A stretch of DNA of 25,184 nt from an uncultured Ruminiclostridium sp. GTDB lineage: Bacteria > Bacillota > Clostridia > Oscillospirales > Ruminococcaceae. Made by a program: the position numbers and the translations under genes. The notes beneath the pieces were generated by a model, which worked only from the letters and a program-made list of their open reading frames with translations, made no database searches and was not told where the DNA came from. Where the stretch lies: positions 1-25,184 of the forward strand of contig CAJUFF010000022.1 in assembly GCA_910585505.1 (NCBI GenBank), given 5' to 3'. Each line of letters starts with the position of its first letter. Within the stretch, counting starts at the first letter, position 1. Of this stretch, positions 1 through 7,004 are shown piece by piece.

Positions 1-93
1 TAAAAAAGTCTACAGTCAAAACAGAGTTACACCCAAAACACTAATATTGGTTTAAAAAGCCATTTTATCCACTTTTTAAAATGATATTAGTAT
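1..93 (-). repeat. TACTAAT-type palindromic element, copy 1, cut by window start
   Basis: Read on the minus strand, this stretch begins with ATACTAAT (86-93) and forms a hairpin whose arms lie around 43-60 and 71-88. It then carries the core GTGTTTTGGGTG (complement of 30-41), followed by the first arm of a second hairpin that runs off the window start. The loop complements the ATTTTATCCA loop seen in other copies. A second end motif, ATTAGTAT at 98-105, suggests a fragment of another copy immediately beside it. The family assignment rests on the other copies in this window. Confidence 0.75.
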
Positions 94-130
94 AAGGATT
101 AGTATCGGTTATCAAAGTCTCAGAACATAT

Positions 131-173
131 AAAAAGGTCGTAATCTTGTTAAAATAAAATTACGACCTTTTTT
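131..173 (-). terminator. Rho-independent terminator of the repeat-protein gene
   Basis: A strong inverted repeat (AAAAGGTCGTAAT against ATTACGACCTTTT) sits a few bases after the minus-strand stop codon at 179-181. It is flanked by A and T runs on both sides, so it could stop transcription in either direction. Its position fits the 3' end of the trmB and repeat-protein transcript. Confidence 0.8.
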
Positions 174-178
174 GAATT

Positions 179-802
179 TTAAAGCTGATCAACTATTTCC
201 AGCTCTTCAAACAGTGAGCTTTCATCGTCATCCAGTGCTTCAACCTCGGCATCGGGGATCCCTTCGGCAAATTCCTCGTCAACGTCGTCAGCGTCTGCGG
301 GAGCAACATTGATGGAAGTAACCAGATTCTTAATTTCCTTAAGATCCTCCTTGATATTCCCGCCGGTTTCTCTGAGCTCGTCTCCGATCTTAGCGCCGGT
401 TTCCTTAAGTTCTCCCTTTATATTTCCGGTGGTTTCCTTCATTTGTTCCTTTACGCTTCCGGTAGTTTCCTTGACGCGGTCACGAAGTGTTCCGGTAGTT
501 TCCTTTACCTGTTCCTTAAAGCTTTCACCGGTTTCTTTAATAAGTTCAACCGTCTCTTCGCCTTTCTTGACCATATCCTCGGATTTAACCTGCTTTATTC
601 CCTCGGAAATTTTGTCGGCAGTGGTCTTTATGGTTCCTACCGCGTACATGGAAGCTCTGTGAAGCTTTCCGCCCTTTTGTATTTCTTCTTTATATTCGGT
701 GTAAGCGGAAGTATCTTCCTTTTTTTCTGTCATCCTTTTATACACTAAGTATCCTACGCTGACGGTTCCCGCCAATGCCAATAACGCTGTTAAAGTTTTC
801 AT
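179..802 (-). CDS. Membrane-anchored protein with tandem 11-residue amphipathic repeats
   Basis: The 207-residue product has a hydrophobic N-terminal segment (about residues 4-20) followed by YKRM, so it is probably anchored in the membrane by one N-terminal helix. The middle is charged. Residues 89-154 are six tandem 11-mers: KETGESFKEQV, KETTGTLRDRV, KETTGSVKEQM, KETTGNIKGEL, KETGAKIGDEL and RETGGNIKEDL. An 11-residue period is typical of LEA group 3, apolipoprotein-like and some YtxH-like proteins, which form amphipathic helices on membranes or under desiccation. The C-terminal tail, from about residue 168, is strongly acidic. The start has an AGAAAGGG ribosome binding site 8 bases upstream. 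It lies 57 bases after trmB on the same strand and probably shares its transcript. I do not recognise a specific family; a stress or envelope-scaffold role is inference. Confidence 0.75.
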   Translation of the reverse strand: MKTLTALLALAGTVSVGYLVYKRMTEKKEDTSAYTEYKEEIQKGGKLHRASMYAVGTIKTTADKISEGIKQVKSEDMVKKGEETVELIKETGESFKEQVKETTGTLRDRVKETTGSVKEQMKETTGNIKGELKETGAKIGDELRETGGNIKEDLKEIKNLVTSINVAPADADDVDEEFAEGIPDAEVEALDDDESSLFEELEIVDQL

Positions 803-859
803 ATCAATTGCCCTTTCTACATTATCATGGTGGTATTATTATATCATTCTACCATAAAT

Positions 860-1561
860 TTACTTAAAAGTAAATACTTTATTCGAAAAATTTTCAGGAT
901 ACGCTTCAAGATAAAAAATCGGAAGTCCCATTTGAGTAAAGCGCTCCTCATATTCGGTCATAATATTCCCCGTTATTTTGCTGTTATGTAGATCGAGAGA
1001 AACATTTCTCAGACTGAAGCCGTTTTGGGAAAAATTTTCTATTGAAAATTCGAAAAGCCGCCTATTATCCGTTTTTTGTTTTATGCAGCCCCCTTCCTTC
1101 AGTATTGAACGGTATATCTTTAAAAAAACAGGATGTGTAAGCCGATGCTTAGCGTAGCTTTCCTTAGGATAAGGGCAGCTAAAATTAAGATATATCATTT
1201 CCACCGATCCGGAGGCAAAGATTTTTTCGAGATACTCCGCTTTGCCCGCATAATATCTGAGATTTTTTATTCCGCTTTCCATTGTCCTCTCCATAGCGGT
1301 AATAAGCACGTTTGGAGTCTGCTCCAGAGCTATGAAATTTATATTTGGGTTTTCCTCTGCCATTTGCTGAATAAACCGCCCTTTGCCGCAGCCTATTTCC
1401 AGTTGAACGGGATTTTCGTTCCCAAATACGGTTTTAACGTCAAAGGGTCGTGTCATGGGACGTTCCCTTTGCTCAGCAATATAATCCGGGAGCCAGCCAA
1501 GGCACACCGTGCCGCACTTCTCCATGCGCTCCTCAAGATGACGTTTTTTCCTCATTCTCAT
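860..1561 (-). CDS. trmB: tRNA (guanine-N7-)-methyltransferase TrmB, with an altered catalytic motif
   Basis: TrmB uses S-adenosylmethionine to make 7-methylguanosine at position 46 of the tRNA variable loop. The AdoMet-binding motif LEIGCGKGRF is clear, as are the downstream family motifs KTDNRRLFEFS, LDLH and MTEYEERF. The family's usual NFSDPWPK reads NFSCPYPK here, so the highly conserved Asp is Cys and the Trp is Tyr. I place the start at 1561, not at the upstream in-frame ATG at 1633. GGAGAAAGG lies just before this ATG, the family normally begins MRxR as here, and the predicted transcription start is close to 1633. The product is 233 residues, close to the usual length. Family membership is secure; full activity is uncertain because of the changed motif. 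Confidence 0.9.
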   Translation of the reverse strand: MRMRKKRHLEERMEKCGTVCLGWLPDYIAEQRERPMTRPFDVKTVFGNENPVQLEIGCGKGRFIQQMAEENPNINFIALEQTPNVLITAMERTMESGIKNLRYYAGKAEYLEKIFASGSVEMIYLNFSCPYPKESYAKHRLTHPVFLKIYRSILKEGGCIKQKTDNRRLFEFSIENFSQNGFSLRNVSLDLHNSKITGNIMTEYEERFTQMGLPIFYLEAYPENFSNKVFTFK

Positions 1562-1636
1562 TTCAGTATCCCTTTCTCCGAAAGCTTTTACGGTAAGCGA
1601 AATTCTTTTATGTGCTCTTGTAAATTGATTCATTAA

Positions 1637-1665
1637 ATTATATCACATTTTTTTTGAAATGTCTA
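1637..1665 (-). promoter_or_regulatory. trmB promoter
   Basis: On the minus strand, TAGACA is followed by a 17-base spacer and a perfect TATAAT (complement of 1637-1642). Transcription should start near 1630. That puts the upstream in-frame ATG at the extreme 5' end of the RNA and favours the trmB start at 1561. Confidence 0.75.
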
Positions 1666-1932
1666 TTATTTTCTCCACTTGTTAAATTTTTATTGGTTAC
1701 AAATATGAATGTGCAAAACGTAAAAAAGCCTGTTGAAAATTTGTAAAATCTGTTGTAAATGTTTTTTTAATCAGAAATAACGGGTAAAAAAGCATTTTAA
1801 AGCGGTTGTTTGCCCGTTTTTTCATAGCGTAAAAGTGTTTATAATATCTGATTCTTAAAATATTAGCATTTTGAATAAATTAAAGGTTACTTTTTTGTTA
1901 TTTTATATATGTAATCAATTGCTTTTCGTCTC
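1666..1932. other. AT-rich intergenic stretch with one terminator-like hairpin
   Basis: No gene is visible in this stretch. It contains AACGGGTAAA (1779-1788) paired with TTTGCCCGTT (1809-1818), followed by T residues to 1822. That would act as a terminator on the plus strand, although no plus-strand gene lies upstream in the window. It could be the 3' end of a small RNA or a block against read-through; no good promoter was found for it. Confidence 0.4.
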
Positions 1933-1961
1933 TTGACCTTTTGGAAATTTTAGTATATAAT
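1933..1961 (+). promoter_or_regulatory. Promoter of the EAL phosphodiesterase gene
   Basis: TTGACC (1933-1938), a 17-base spacer and TATAAT (1956-1961) form a near-consensus housekeeping promoter. It would give a 5' leader of about 215 bases before the TTG start at 2185. Confidence 0.75.
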
Positions 1962-2016
1962 ATTATCAGTAAAAATAAATAAAAAAACCCTCTTGTATCA
2001 GCGGAAATTTTATAGG

Positions 2017-2050
2017 ACATTTTCGGATACATTATATACATTTTCGGATA
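2017..2050 (+). repeat. Two 13-bp direct repeats in the phosphodiesterase leader
   Basis: ACATTTTCGGATA occurs at 2017-2029 and again at 2038-2050, exactly 21 bases apart (two helical turns). The pair lies downstream of the promoter and upstream of the gene. This is the arrangement expected of a dimeric DNA-binding site, or of paired RNA-level signals. No regulator is identified. Confidence 0.45.
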
Positions 2051-2184
2051 ACACCTTTTTTTAATTTTCTTCCGAATTTTGACGGATAAATGTACTATTG
2101 CCAATGAGATAAAATCCATTGCTTCAAACCTCGAAAAAACAAATTTAGGGCACTTATCCAAGCTCCCCGGAGGAGGCACATAAT

Positions 2185-4722
2185 TTGCAGCAGCCTTACA
2201 TACATAATGATACCGAATTTATCGGTAACGTAAAAATTCTTATAACAGACAGGGACGCCAATATATTAAATGCCGACGAAAATGTTTATGTGTTTTTTTC
2301 GGTAAGTAAATCGAAAAGCAGTGAATTGATACGCGCCTTGGATCTTTTGAAATATGTGGATGAAATAAGAGTCATTTCTTCCCAACGGAAAAGCTTCAGC
2401 CTTATTATGAAAAATTCCTGCGGGTACTTTAACGCCGTTTTTACTGTGATTTCCGGAACGAATGAAGGAATATCAATGGATTTAATGCTTTTTAAATCCT
2501 GCGAAACTGATACTGTGCTTACGGCGGCGTCTCTTTCGGCCGACAGTGTTTTTCGGTATGAATTTAAAACAAAAAAAATGTTTCTGTACAGCAATCGCGG
2601 CGGCGAATTTGCCTTTACCGGTTGTATGGACGATTTTGAAAAATATTTCTGGGATCACCGTGTTGTTCACATAGATGACGCAGAAAAATTTAAGCTTTTA
2701 TGCAGTGATATCCGCGATGGCAAACGCGATATACACTGCGAACTCAGATTGTCGGAAAGCGGCTGTGATTATTCCCTTTATTCAATAAGAGCACGTACCG
2801 CAGTCACGGGAGGCGAAGAAAGCGTCATGGGTCTTATCGCCAATATAGATACCGAAAAAGGCGTTATAAGTACCGACGGACAATTCCGTGATTTTGAAAA
2901 GGAGATTACCGAATACGTATTTGACATAGCCGACAGCTCTGCGGATGCCGACGAGGCTATACAGTCGGTGCTGACTAAGACGGGAAAGCATTTCGGAACA
3001 GAAAGAGTTTATCTTCTTGAAACGAGTGAAATGCCCTTTTCGCTGACTGTTACCCACAGCTATTTTTCCTCCGAGGAATACCGCCTCAAGGGGGATCCCG
3101 AAAAAACCGACAGCAGAGGTTGGAGCTTGATGCTGTCCCAGTTTGACCGCAGCGGAATGATTCGCTCCTATGACTACGAAAACGACCATATTCCCGATGT
3201 ACTGAAAGCGTTTTCACTCTCGCTTTTCGGAAGAGCTAAATCGGTTGTATATTGTTCCATAAAAAATAACGGGAAATTCGGCGGTGTTTTGTGTATAGAA
3301 AGCTTTAAGGACGCAAAAAGTTTTTCCGACCTGAATATGGGGGAAATAAAGACGGTAAGTCGAATCATATCCTCTTACCTTTTCAAGCTGAGGGAATATC
3401 GCAGCGCCAAAACCACCATAGATCGTCTTACCAATTACGATAAACTCACCGGAATGCCGAATCTCAACAGGTTTAAGCGTATTGCGGAAGAGGCTCTTCG
3501 TGCGGAGATAAATCCCGAATCCCTTTCCCTTATTTATTACGACATTAACAATTTTAAATATATAAACGAAAAATACGGCGAGGAAAGCGGAGATCGTTTG
3601 CTGATTGACTTTGCGGAAAGTATCGCCCCAAACAACAGGGAAACCGTTTTTAGCTGCCGCGTATTTTCCGATAAATTTGTACAGTTGGTTCGCTGTTCCG
3701 AAGCGGAAGTTGAGGATATTGCCATTTCGGTAATAAATTCCTTTGTTTATAATGAACAGCTCAAGCACTCCGGTTACAAGGTTACTTTTTCCTGTGGTTT
3801 TTACACGTTCAGGGACAAGGAAACGGATATTAACATCGCACTCGACAATGTTACTCTTGCATCCAAATCGGAAAGAAACATAGCGGAAACTACCTGTGTC
3901 AGATACCGCGACGATATGCGAAGCGGCTTACGGCAGGAAATAGAAATGCTCAACAACGCCATGAAAGGCCTCATCAACCGCGAGTTCGTGGTTTATTATC
4001 AGCCAAAGGTGGCTTTGGAAAACTCCCATCTGGTGGGGGGAGAAGCTTTGGTGCGCTGGAAAAAACCAGACGGCACAATGATTCCTCCAAATGATTTTAT
4101 ACCATGTCTTGAAAAAAACGGCTTTATAACCGCTTTGGACTTTTATGTATATGAGGAGGTCTGCCGCTTTATAAAGAGCCGTGTGGACAAAAATCTGCCG
4201 ATAGTTCCTATTTCGGTGAACGTTTCCATGCTTCATTTAAAGGAAGAGGGCTTTCTGGACAGGATAAACAGCTTGGTCAAAAGCTATGCCATACCGGCTA
4301 ATCTGCTTGAATTCGAGCTTACCGAGGGAGTGTTTTTGGAAAATGAGAAGGAAGCTCTTAAGATAATGGAAAAAATGAAGGAAATGGGCTTTTTAGTCTC
4401 GATAGATGATTTCGGTTCCGGATTTTCTTCTCTTAACCTGCTTAAGAATATGCCTGTGGACATTCTTAAGATAGATAAGGAATTTTTCGCCCATGACACT
4501 CTTCAGAACAACGACCAGATAATTATTTCAAGTATCATCAATATGGCTAACCGCCTTCACATATCGGTAATATGCGAGGGCGTGGAAACGGTAGATCAGG
4601 TACATTTTCTTAAGGAAACCTGCTGTGATATGGTTCAGGGTTATTTTTACTCAAAGCCCGTAGACGAGGATATGTTCAGGGTGTTTAATTCAAATACCGA
4701 CTTCCGCAAGGAAAATGAATGA
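2185..4722 (+). CDS. Cyclic-di-GMP phosphodiesterase: PAS-like, GAF-like, degenerate GGDEF, EAL
   Basis: An 845-residue cytoplasmic signalling protein that should hydrolyse c-di-GMP. It starts at TTG, with GGAGGAGG 8 bases upstream. The domains, by eye, are an unassigned N-terminus, a PAS-like fold (about 115-225), a GAF-like domain (about 240-400), GGDEF (about 405-575) and EAL (about 585-840). The GGDEF signature is FSDKF (494-498), so the cyclase site is dead. The EAL domain keeps its metal and catalytic set: EALVRW (E620), the Asn of SVNVS, the Glu of ELTEG, IDDFGSGFSSL (D741, D742), KIDKEF, EGVET and QGYFYSKP. Degenerate GGDEF domains in such tandems often bind GTP and activate the EAL domain; that is family knowledge. 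No transmembrane segment is evident. It has its own promoter and no operon partner. Confidence 0.93.
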   Translation: MQQPYIHNDTEFIGNVKILITDRDANILNADENVYVFFSVSKSKSSELIRALDLLKYVDEIRVISSQRKSFSLIMKNSCGYFNAVFTVISGTNEGISMDLMLFKSCETDTVLTAASLSADSVFRYEFKTKKMFLYSNRGGEFAFTGCMDDFEKYFWDHRVVHIDDAEKFKLLCSDIRDGKRDIHCELRLSESGCDYSLYSIRARTAVTGGEESVMGLIANIDTEKGVISTDGQFRDFEKEITEYVFDIADSSADADEAIQSVLTKTGKHFGTERVYLLETSEMPFSLTVTHSYFSSEEYRLKGDPEKTDSRGWSLMLSQFDRSGMIRSYDYENDHIPDVLKAFSLSLFGRAKSVVYCSIKNNGKFGGVLCIESFKDAKSFSDLNMGEIKTVSRIISSYLFKLREYRSAKTTIDRLTNYDKLTGMPNLNRFKRIAEEALRAEINPESLSLIYYDINNFKYINEKYGEESGDRLLIDFAESIAPNNRETVFSCRVFSDKFVQLVRCSEAEVEDIAISVINSFVYNEQLKHSGYKVTFSCGFYTFRDKETDINIALDNVTLASKSERNIAETTCVRYRDDMRSGLRQEIEMLNNAMKGLINREFVVYYQPKVALENSHLVGGEALVRWKKPDGTMIPPNDFIPCLEKNGFITALDFYVYEEVCRFIKSRVDKNLPIVPISVNVSMLHLKEEGFLDRINSLVKSYAIPANLLEFELTEGVFLENEKEALKIMEKMKEMGFLVSIDDFGSGFSSLNLLKNMPVDILKIDKEFFAHDTLQNNDQIIISSIINMANRLHISVICEGVETVDQVHFLKETCCDMVQGYFYSKPVDEDMFRVFNSNTDFRKENE

Positions 4723-4785
4723 AATAATTATATAACAAGTTGCGGTTGAATGGCGTTATTTGTTTTTTCGGATTATATAAGGTAA

Positions 4786-4805
4786 TTTGATTAAAGATCA
4801 GTATA
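4786..4805 (+). repeat. Fragment of a TACTAAT-type element (right end)
   Basis: TTGATTAAAGATCAGTAT closely resembles the right end of the copy between murE and mraY (TTGATTAAAGATTGGTAT). No matching left arm is present, so this appears to be a decayed or solo end. Confidence 0.4.
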
Positions 4806-4819
4806 ATCTATATTTTGCC

Positions 4820-4885
4820 AAAAATTCCGGCTAACGGAATTTTGTTATACCTCATAGGGGACTGTCGCTTTTTTAGACGGTCCCC
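4820..4885. terminator. Two hairpins after the phosphodiesterase gene
   Basis: The first hairpin pairs AAAATTCCG (4821-4829) with CGGAATTTT (4835-4843). The second pairs GGGGACTGTC (4857-4866) with GACGGTCCCC (4876-4885, one G-U) and is followed by GAATTTTTAGG. Together they plausibly end transcription ahead of the marR promoter. The T tracts are short, so efficiency is uncertain. Confidence 0.5.
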
Positions 4886-4982
4886 GAATTTTTAGGAACA
4901 TAATACCGATAAGGATAAAAATATGGTCAAAATGTTTTATACTAACCAAAGCGCTTAAATTATTAATATTTTTTAAAAATAC

Positions 4983-5016
4983 TTGACAAATAGTACTATA
5001 TAGTATTATACTATAT
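4983..5016 (+). promoter_or_regulatory. marR promoter with embedded palindromic operator
   Basis: TTGACA (4983-4988) and TATACT (5007-5012) are 18 bases apart. A perfect 19-bp palindrome, ATATAGTAT-T-ATACTATAT (4998-5016), covers the -10 element and half of the spacer. ATAGTACTAT just upstream is a second, shorter palindrome. MarR dimers commonly bind palindromes of this size at their own promoters, so autorepression is the likely reading. Confidence 0.7.
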
Positions 5017-5038
5017 AAAGATAATTGGAGGTGACAGA

Positions 5039-5488
5039 ATGCCGCTGCAAACAAACGGAGGATTTCTGATAGGCAAGATCAAACAAATTCAGGGGCGGGT
5101 GTTTGAAAAAATGCTTTCGGAATACGGTATAAGCGAATTTAACGGAGCACAGGGGAGGATTCTTTTCGTTCTGTGGGAGAAAGACGGTATCCCCATAACG
5201 GAGCTTTCCGAAAAAACCGGACTCGCCAAAACCACCCTCACCGGTATGCTGGACAGGTTGGAGCTGTCGGGGCATATTTCAAGAAATTACGGACAAAAGG
5301 ATCGTCGCACGGTAAAAATAAAGCTTACCGAAAAATCGTTGGGTCTCAGGGATAAATACGAGGCGGTGTCCGAGGAAATGAACAAAGTTTTTTACAGGGG
5401 GTTTAACGAAGATGAAATACTCGATTTTGAAAATCATCTTGGGAAGATCCTTGAAAATCTTATCAAAAAGGAGAAAGGGAATGGATAA
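5039..5488 (+). CDS. MarR-family transcriptional regulator
   Basis: The 149-residue product has the MarR winged helix-turn-helix pattern. The recognition region around residues 55-80 reads TELSEKTGLAKTTLTGMLDRL, followed by the wing with the family's DRR (KDRRTVKIKLTEKS). Helices at both ends would form the dimer interface. The ATG follows GGAGGTG by 5 bases. The gene overlaps the next one by 8 bases, so the two are translationally coupled, and the palindrome over its promoter implies autoregulation. The ligand is unknown. The partner flavoprotein suggests, without proving, a redox or small aromatic signal. Confidence 0.9.
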   Translation: MPLQTNGGFLIGKIKQIQGRVFEKMLSEYGISEFNGAQGRILFVLWEKDGIPITELSEKTGLAKTTLTGMLDRLELSGHISRNYGQKDRRTVKIKLTEKSLGLRDKYEAVSEEMNKVFYRGFNEDEILDFENHLGKILENLIKKEKGNG

Positions 5489-5909
5489 CAAGATAAAAAA
5501 GGATATCGAAACTCTGCGCAAAAACGCAGACATAGCCTATGTGGGTTCGGTAAACGGAGAGGGTTTTCCTCAGATCAAGGCTATGCTTGTGGCAGAACAC
5601 GAAAAGATCGGAACTCAGCTTTTTTCCACAAACACAAGCTCAAAACGTGCGGAACAGTTTATGAACAATCCGAAAGCCTGCGTATACTACTGCGATAAGG
5701 AAAACTTTATCGGAGTTCTTTTTACAGGCAGTATTGAGGTGTGTACAGACCATGACACAAAAGCGTCCATCTGGCACGAGGGCGACGAAATGTACTATCC
5801 TAAAGGAGTGGACGACGAGGATTACTGCGTTTTCCGCTTCACTGCTGAGAAGGTCAATTATTACCACGGATTATCAACCGTGACTTTTTCCATAAATGAG
5901 CTTGAATAA
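5481..5909 (+). CDS. Pyridoxamine 5'-phosphate oxidase-like (split beta-barrel) flavin protein
   Basis: The 142-residue product resembles the general-stress / PNPOx-like family, whose members bind FMN, F420 or heme in a split beta-barrel dimer. Recognisable features are the opening AYVGSVNGEGFPQIKAML, then LFSTNTSSKRAEQFMNNPKACVYY, and the late YYPKGVDDEDYCVFRFTAEKVNYY. The start at 5481 has AGGAGAAAGG directly upstream and overlaps the end of marR by 8 bases. An in-frame ATG at 5412 lies inside marR and lacks a ribosome site. The true substrate cannot be read from sequence; classical vitamin B6 oxidase activity is unlikely for this short subfamily. Confidence 0.85.
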   Translation: MDNKIKKDIETLRKNADIAYVGSVNGEGFPQIKAMLVAEHEKIGTQLFSTNTSSKRAEQFMNNPKACVYYCDKENFIGVLFTGSIEVCTDHDTKASIWHEGDEMYYPKGVDDEDYCVFRFTAEKVNYYHGLSTVTFSINELE

Positions 5910-5915
5910 AAACAT

Positions 5916-5945
5916 AAAAAAGCAGTGCCAAACGCACTGCTTTTT
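5916..5945. terminator. Bidirectional terminator between the flavoprotein gene and rplL
   Basis: GCAGTGC (5922-5928), the loop CAAAC and GCACTGC (5934-5940) are flanked by A and T runs on both sides. This would terminate the plus-strand marR operon and the minus-strand rplJ-rplL operon, which converge here. Confidence 0.88.
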
Positions 5946-5966
5946 AAAATTGCGTATAAACTAAGC

Positions 5967-6341
5967 TTACTTAAGCTCGATCTTGGCGCCTGCTTCCTCA
6001 AGCTTCTTCTGAAGCTCTTCGGCTTCAGCCTTGGCGATGCCTTCCTTGATAGCCTTGGGAGCGGATTCAACAAGCTCCTTTGCTTCCTTAAGTCCAAGAC
6101 CGCAGATATCCTTAACAGCCTTGATAACGTTCATCTTAGCGTCGCCGAAGCTTACGAGAACTACGTCAAACTCGGTCTTTTCCTCGGCAGCCGCAGCGGC
6201 GCCGCCGGCGGGAGCCGCAACGGCCATAGCAGCGGCGGATACTCCGAATTCTTCTTCAAGTGCCTTTACAAGATCGTTAAGCTCAAGAACGGTAAGAGTC
6301 TTAACTTCCTCAACTAAATTCAAAACTTTCTCTGAAGCCAT
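5967..6341 (-). CDS. rplL: 50S ribosomal protein L7/L12
   Basis: L7/L12 forms the flexible stalk of the large subunit and recruits translational GTPases. The 124-residue product has an N-terminal dimerisation helix region (residues 1-30), an Ala/Gly-rich hinge (about 40-52) and a conserved C-terminal domain containing KTEFDVVL, KMNVIKAVKDI and GLGLKEAKELVE. I start it at 6341 (MASEKVL), because GGAGG lies 9 bases upstream and the longer in-frame extension is not family-like. It follows rplJ, and a palindromic element occupies the gap between the two. Confidence 0.97.
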   Translation of the reverse strand: MASEKVLNLVEEVKTLTVLELNDLVKALEEEFGVSAAAMAVAAPAGGAAAAAEEKTEFDVVLVSFGDAKMNVIKAVKDICGLGLKEAKELVESAPKAIKEGIAKAEAEELQKKLEEAGAKIELK

Positions 6342-6374
6342 TTTTATGTTCCTCCGTAAATTAAATTTTGTGTT

Positions 6375-6430
6375 ATACCAATCCATTTTTAAACTGACGT
6401 AATATACACAGTTTTAAAAAGGATTAGTAT
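6375..6430. repeat. TACTAAT-type hairpin in the rplJ-rplL gap, copy 2
   Basis: ATACCAATCC at 6375-6384 continues into an arm ending AAACTG (6396). This pairs with CAGTTTTAAAAAGGATTAGTAT-like sequence at 6409-6430, leaving a loop of about 12 bases. Ends and arms match the family found in the dcw cluster. It is a single-hairpin form without the GTGTTT core. Because it lies inside a ribosomal operon it is transcribed and could affect rplL mRNA levels. Confidence 0.8.
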
Positions 6431-6440
6431 TATGCCGCAA

Positions 6441-6959
6441 TTAAGCGACAGTTTCGGTTTCGCCTTCGTTTTTCTTCGCGATCTCGCTTGCGGCGATGGC
6501 AAGCTTCTGGATAGGAGACTGGAGAACGAAAAGGAGCTTTGCGACAAGAGTATCCTTGTCGGGCAGCTTTGCGTACTCGGTAACCTCTTCGGCAGTGATG
6601 GCCTGACCGTCGATAAAGCCTACCTTGATGGAATAAGCGCCCTTGGAAGCCTCTACCTGCTTATAAAGCAGCTTGGGAGCGATAATGATATCCTCCTTGG
6701 AGAGAGCGAGAGCGGTGGTTCCTTCAAGATGAGCGTCCAAGCCTTCGATTCCCGCCTGCTCGGCAGCTCTCTTAAGCAGGGTGTTCTTTACTACAAAGTA
6801 ATCGACTCCCGCCTCACGAAGACTTTTTCTGAGCATGGTATCGTCGGCAACGTTTATTCCCTTGTAGTCCACAAGTACTCCGCAGGCGGAGCTTTTGAGC
6901 TTGTCCGCAAGCTCGCTGACAAACTGCTGCTTTGATTCCAGCACCTTCTGACTTGGCAT
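6441..6959 (-). CDS. rplJ: 50S ribosomal protein L10
   Basis: L10 anchors the L7/L12 dimers to 23S rRNA. In most bacteria the L10-L12 complex also represses its own operon by binding the leader RNA. The 172-residue product shows the family's N-terminal pattern (SELADKLKSSACGVLVDYKGINV, then FVVKNTLLKRA) and the conserved EGTTALA region. I start it at 6959 (MPSQKVLES), where GGAGG precedes the ATG; the in-frame ATG at 6998 lacks such a site and has non-family residues. The usual upstream rplK and rplA are missing from this window, and the gene has its own promoter and leader. Confidence 0.97.
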   Translation of the reverse strand: MPSQKVLESKQQFVSELADKLKSSACGVLVDYKGINVADDTMLRKSLREAGVDYFVVKNTLLKRAAEQAGIEGLDAHLEGTTALALSKEDIIIAPKLLYKQVEASKGAYSIKVGFIDGQAITAEEVTEYAKLPDKDTLVAKLLFVLQSPIQKLAIAASEIAKKNEGETETVA

Positions 6960-7004
6960 ATTTTTACCTCCTGTGTTAGTCTTGCTGTTACTAAACAACT
7001 AAAG

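Noticed and set aside
1562..1633. Longer trmB beginning at 1633
   Set aside because: That ATG lies at the predicted transcription start with no ribosome site, while GGAGAAAGG and the family-like MRMR start are at 1561.
1962..2184. c-di-GMP riboswitch in the leader of the EAL gene
   Set aside because: The leader is long enough, but the conserved class I or II cores were not found; only a 13-bp direct repeat is visible.
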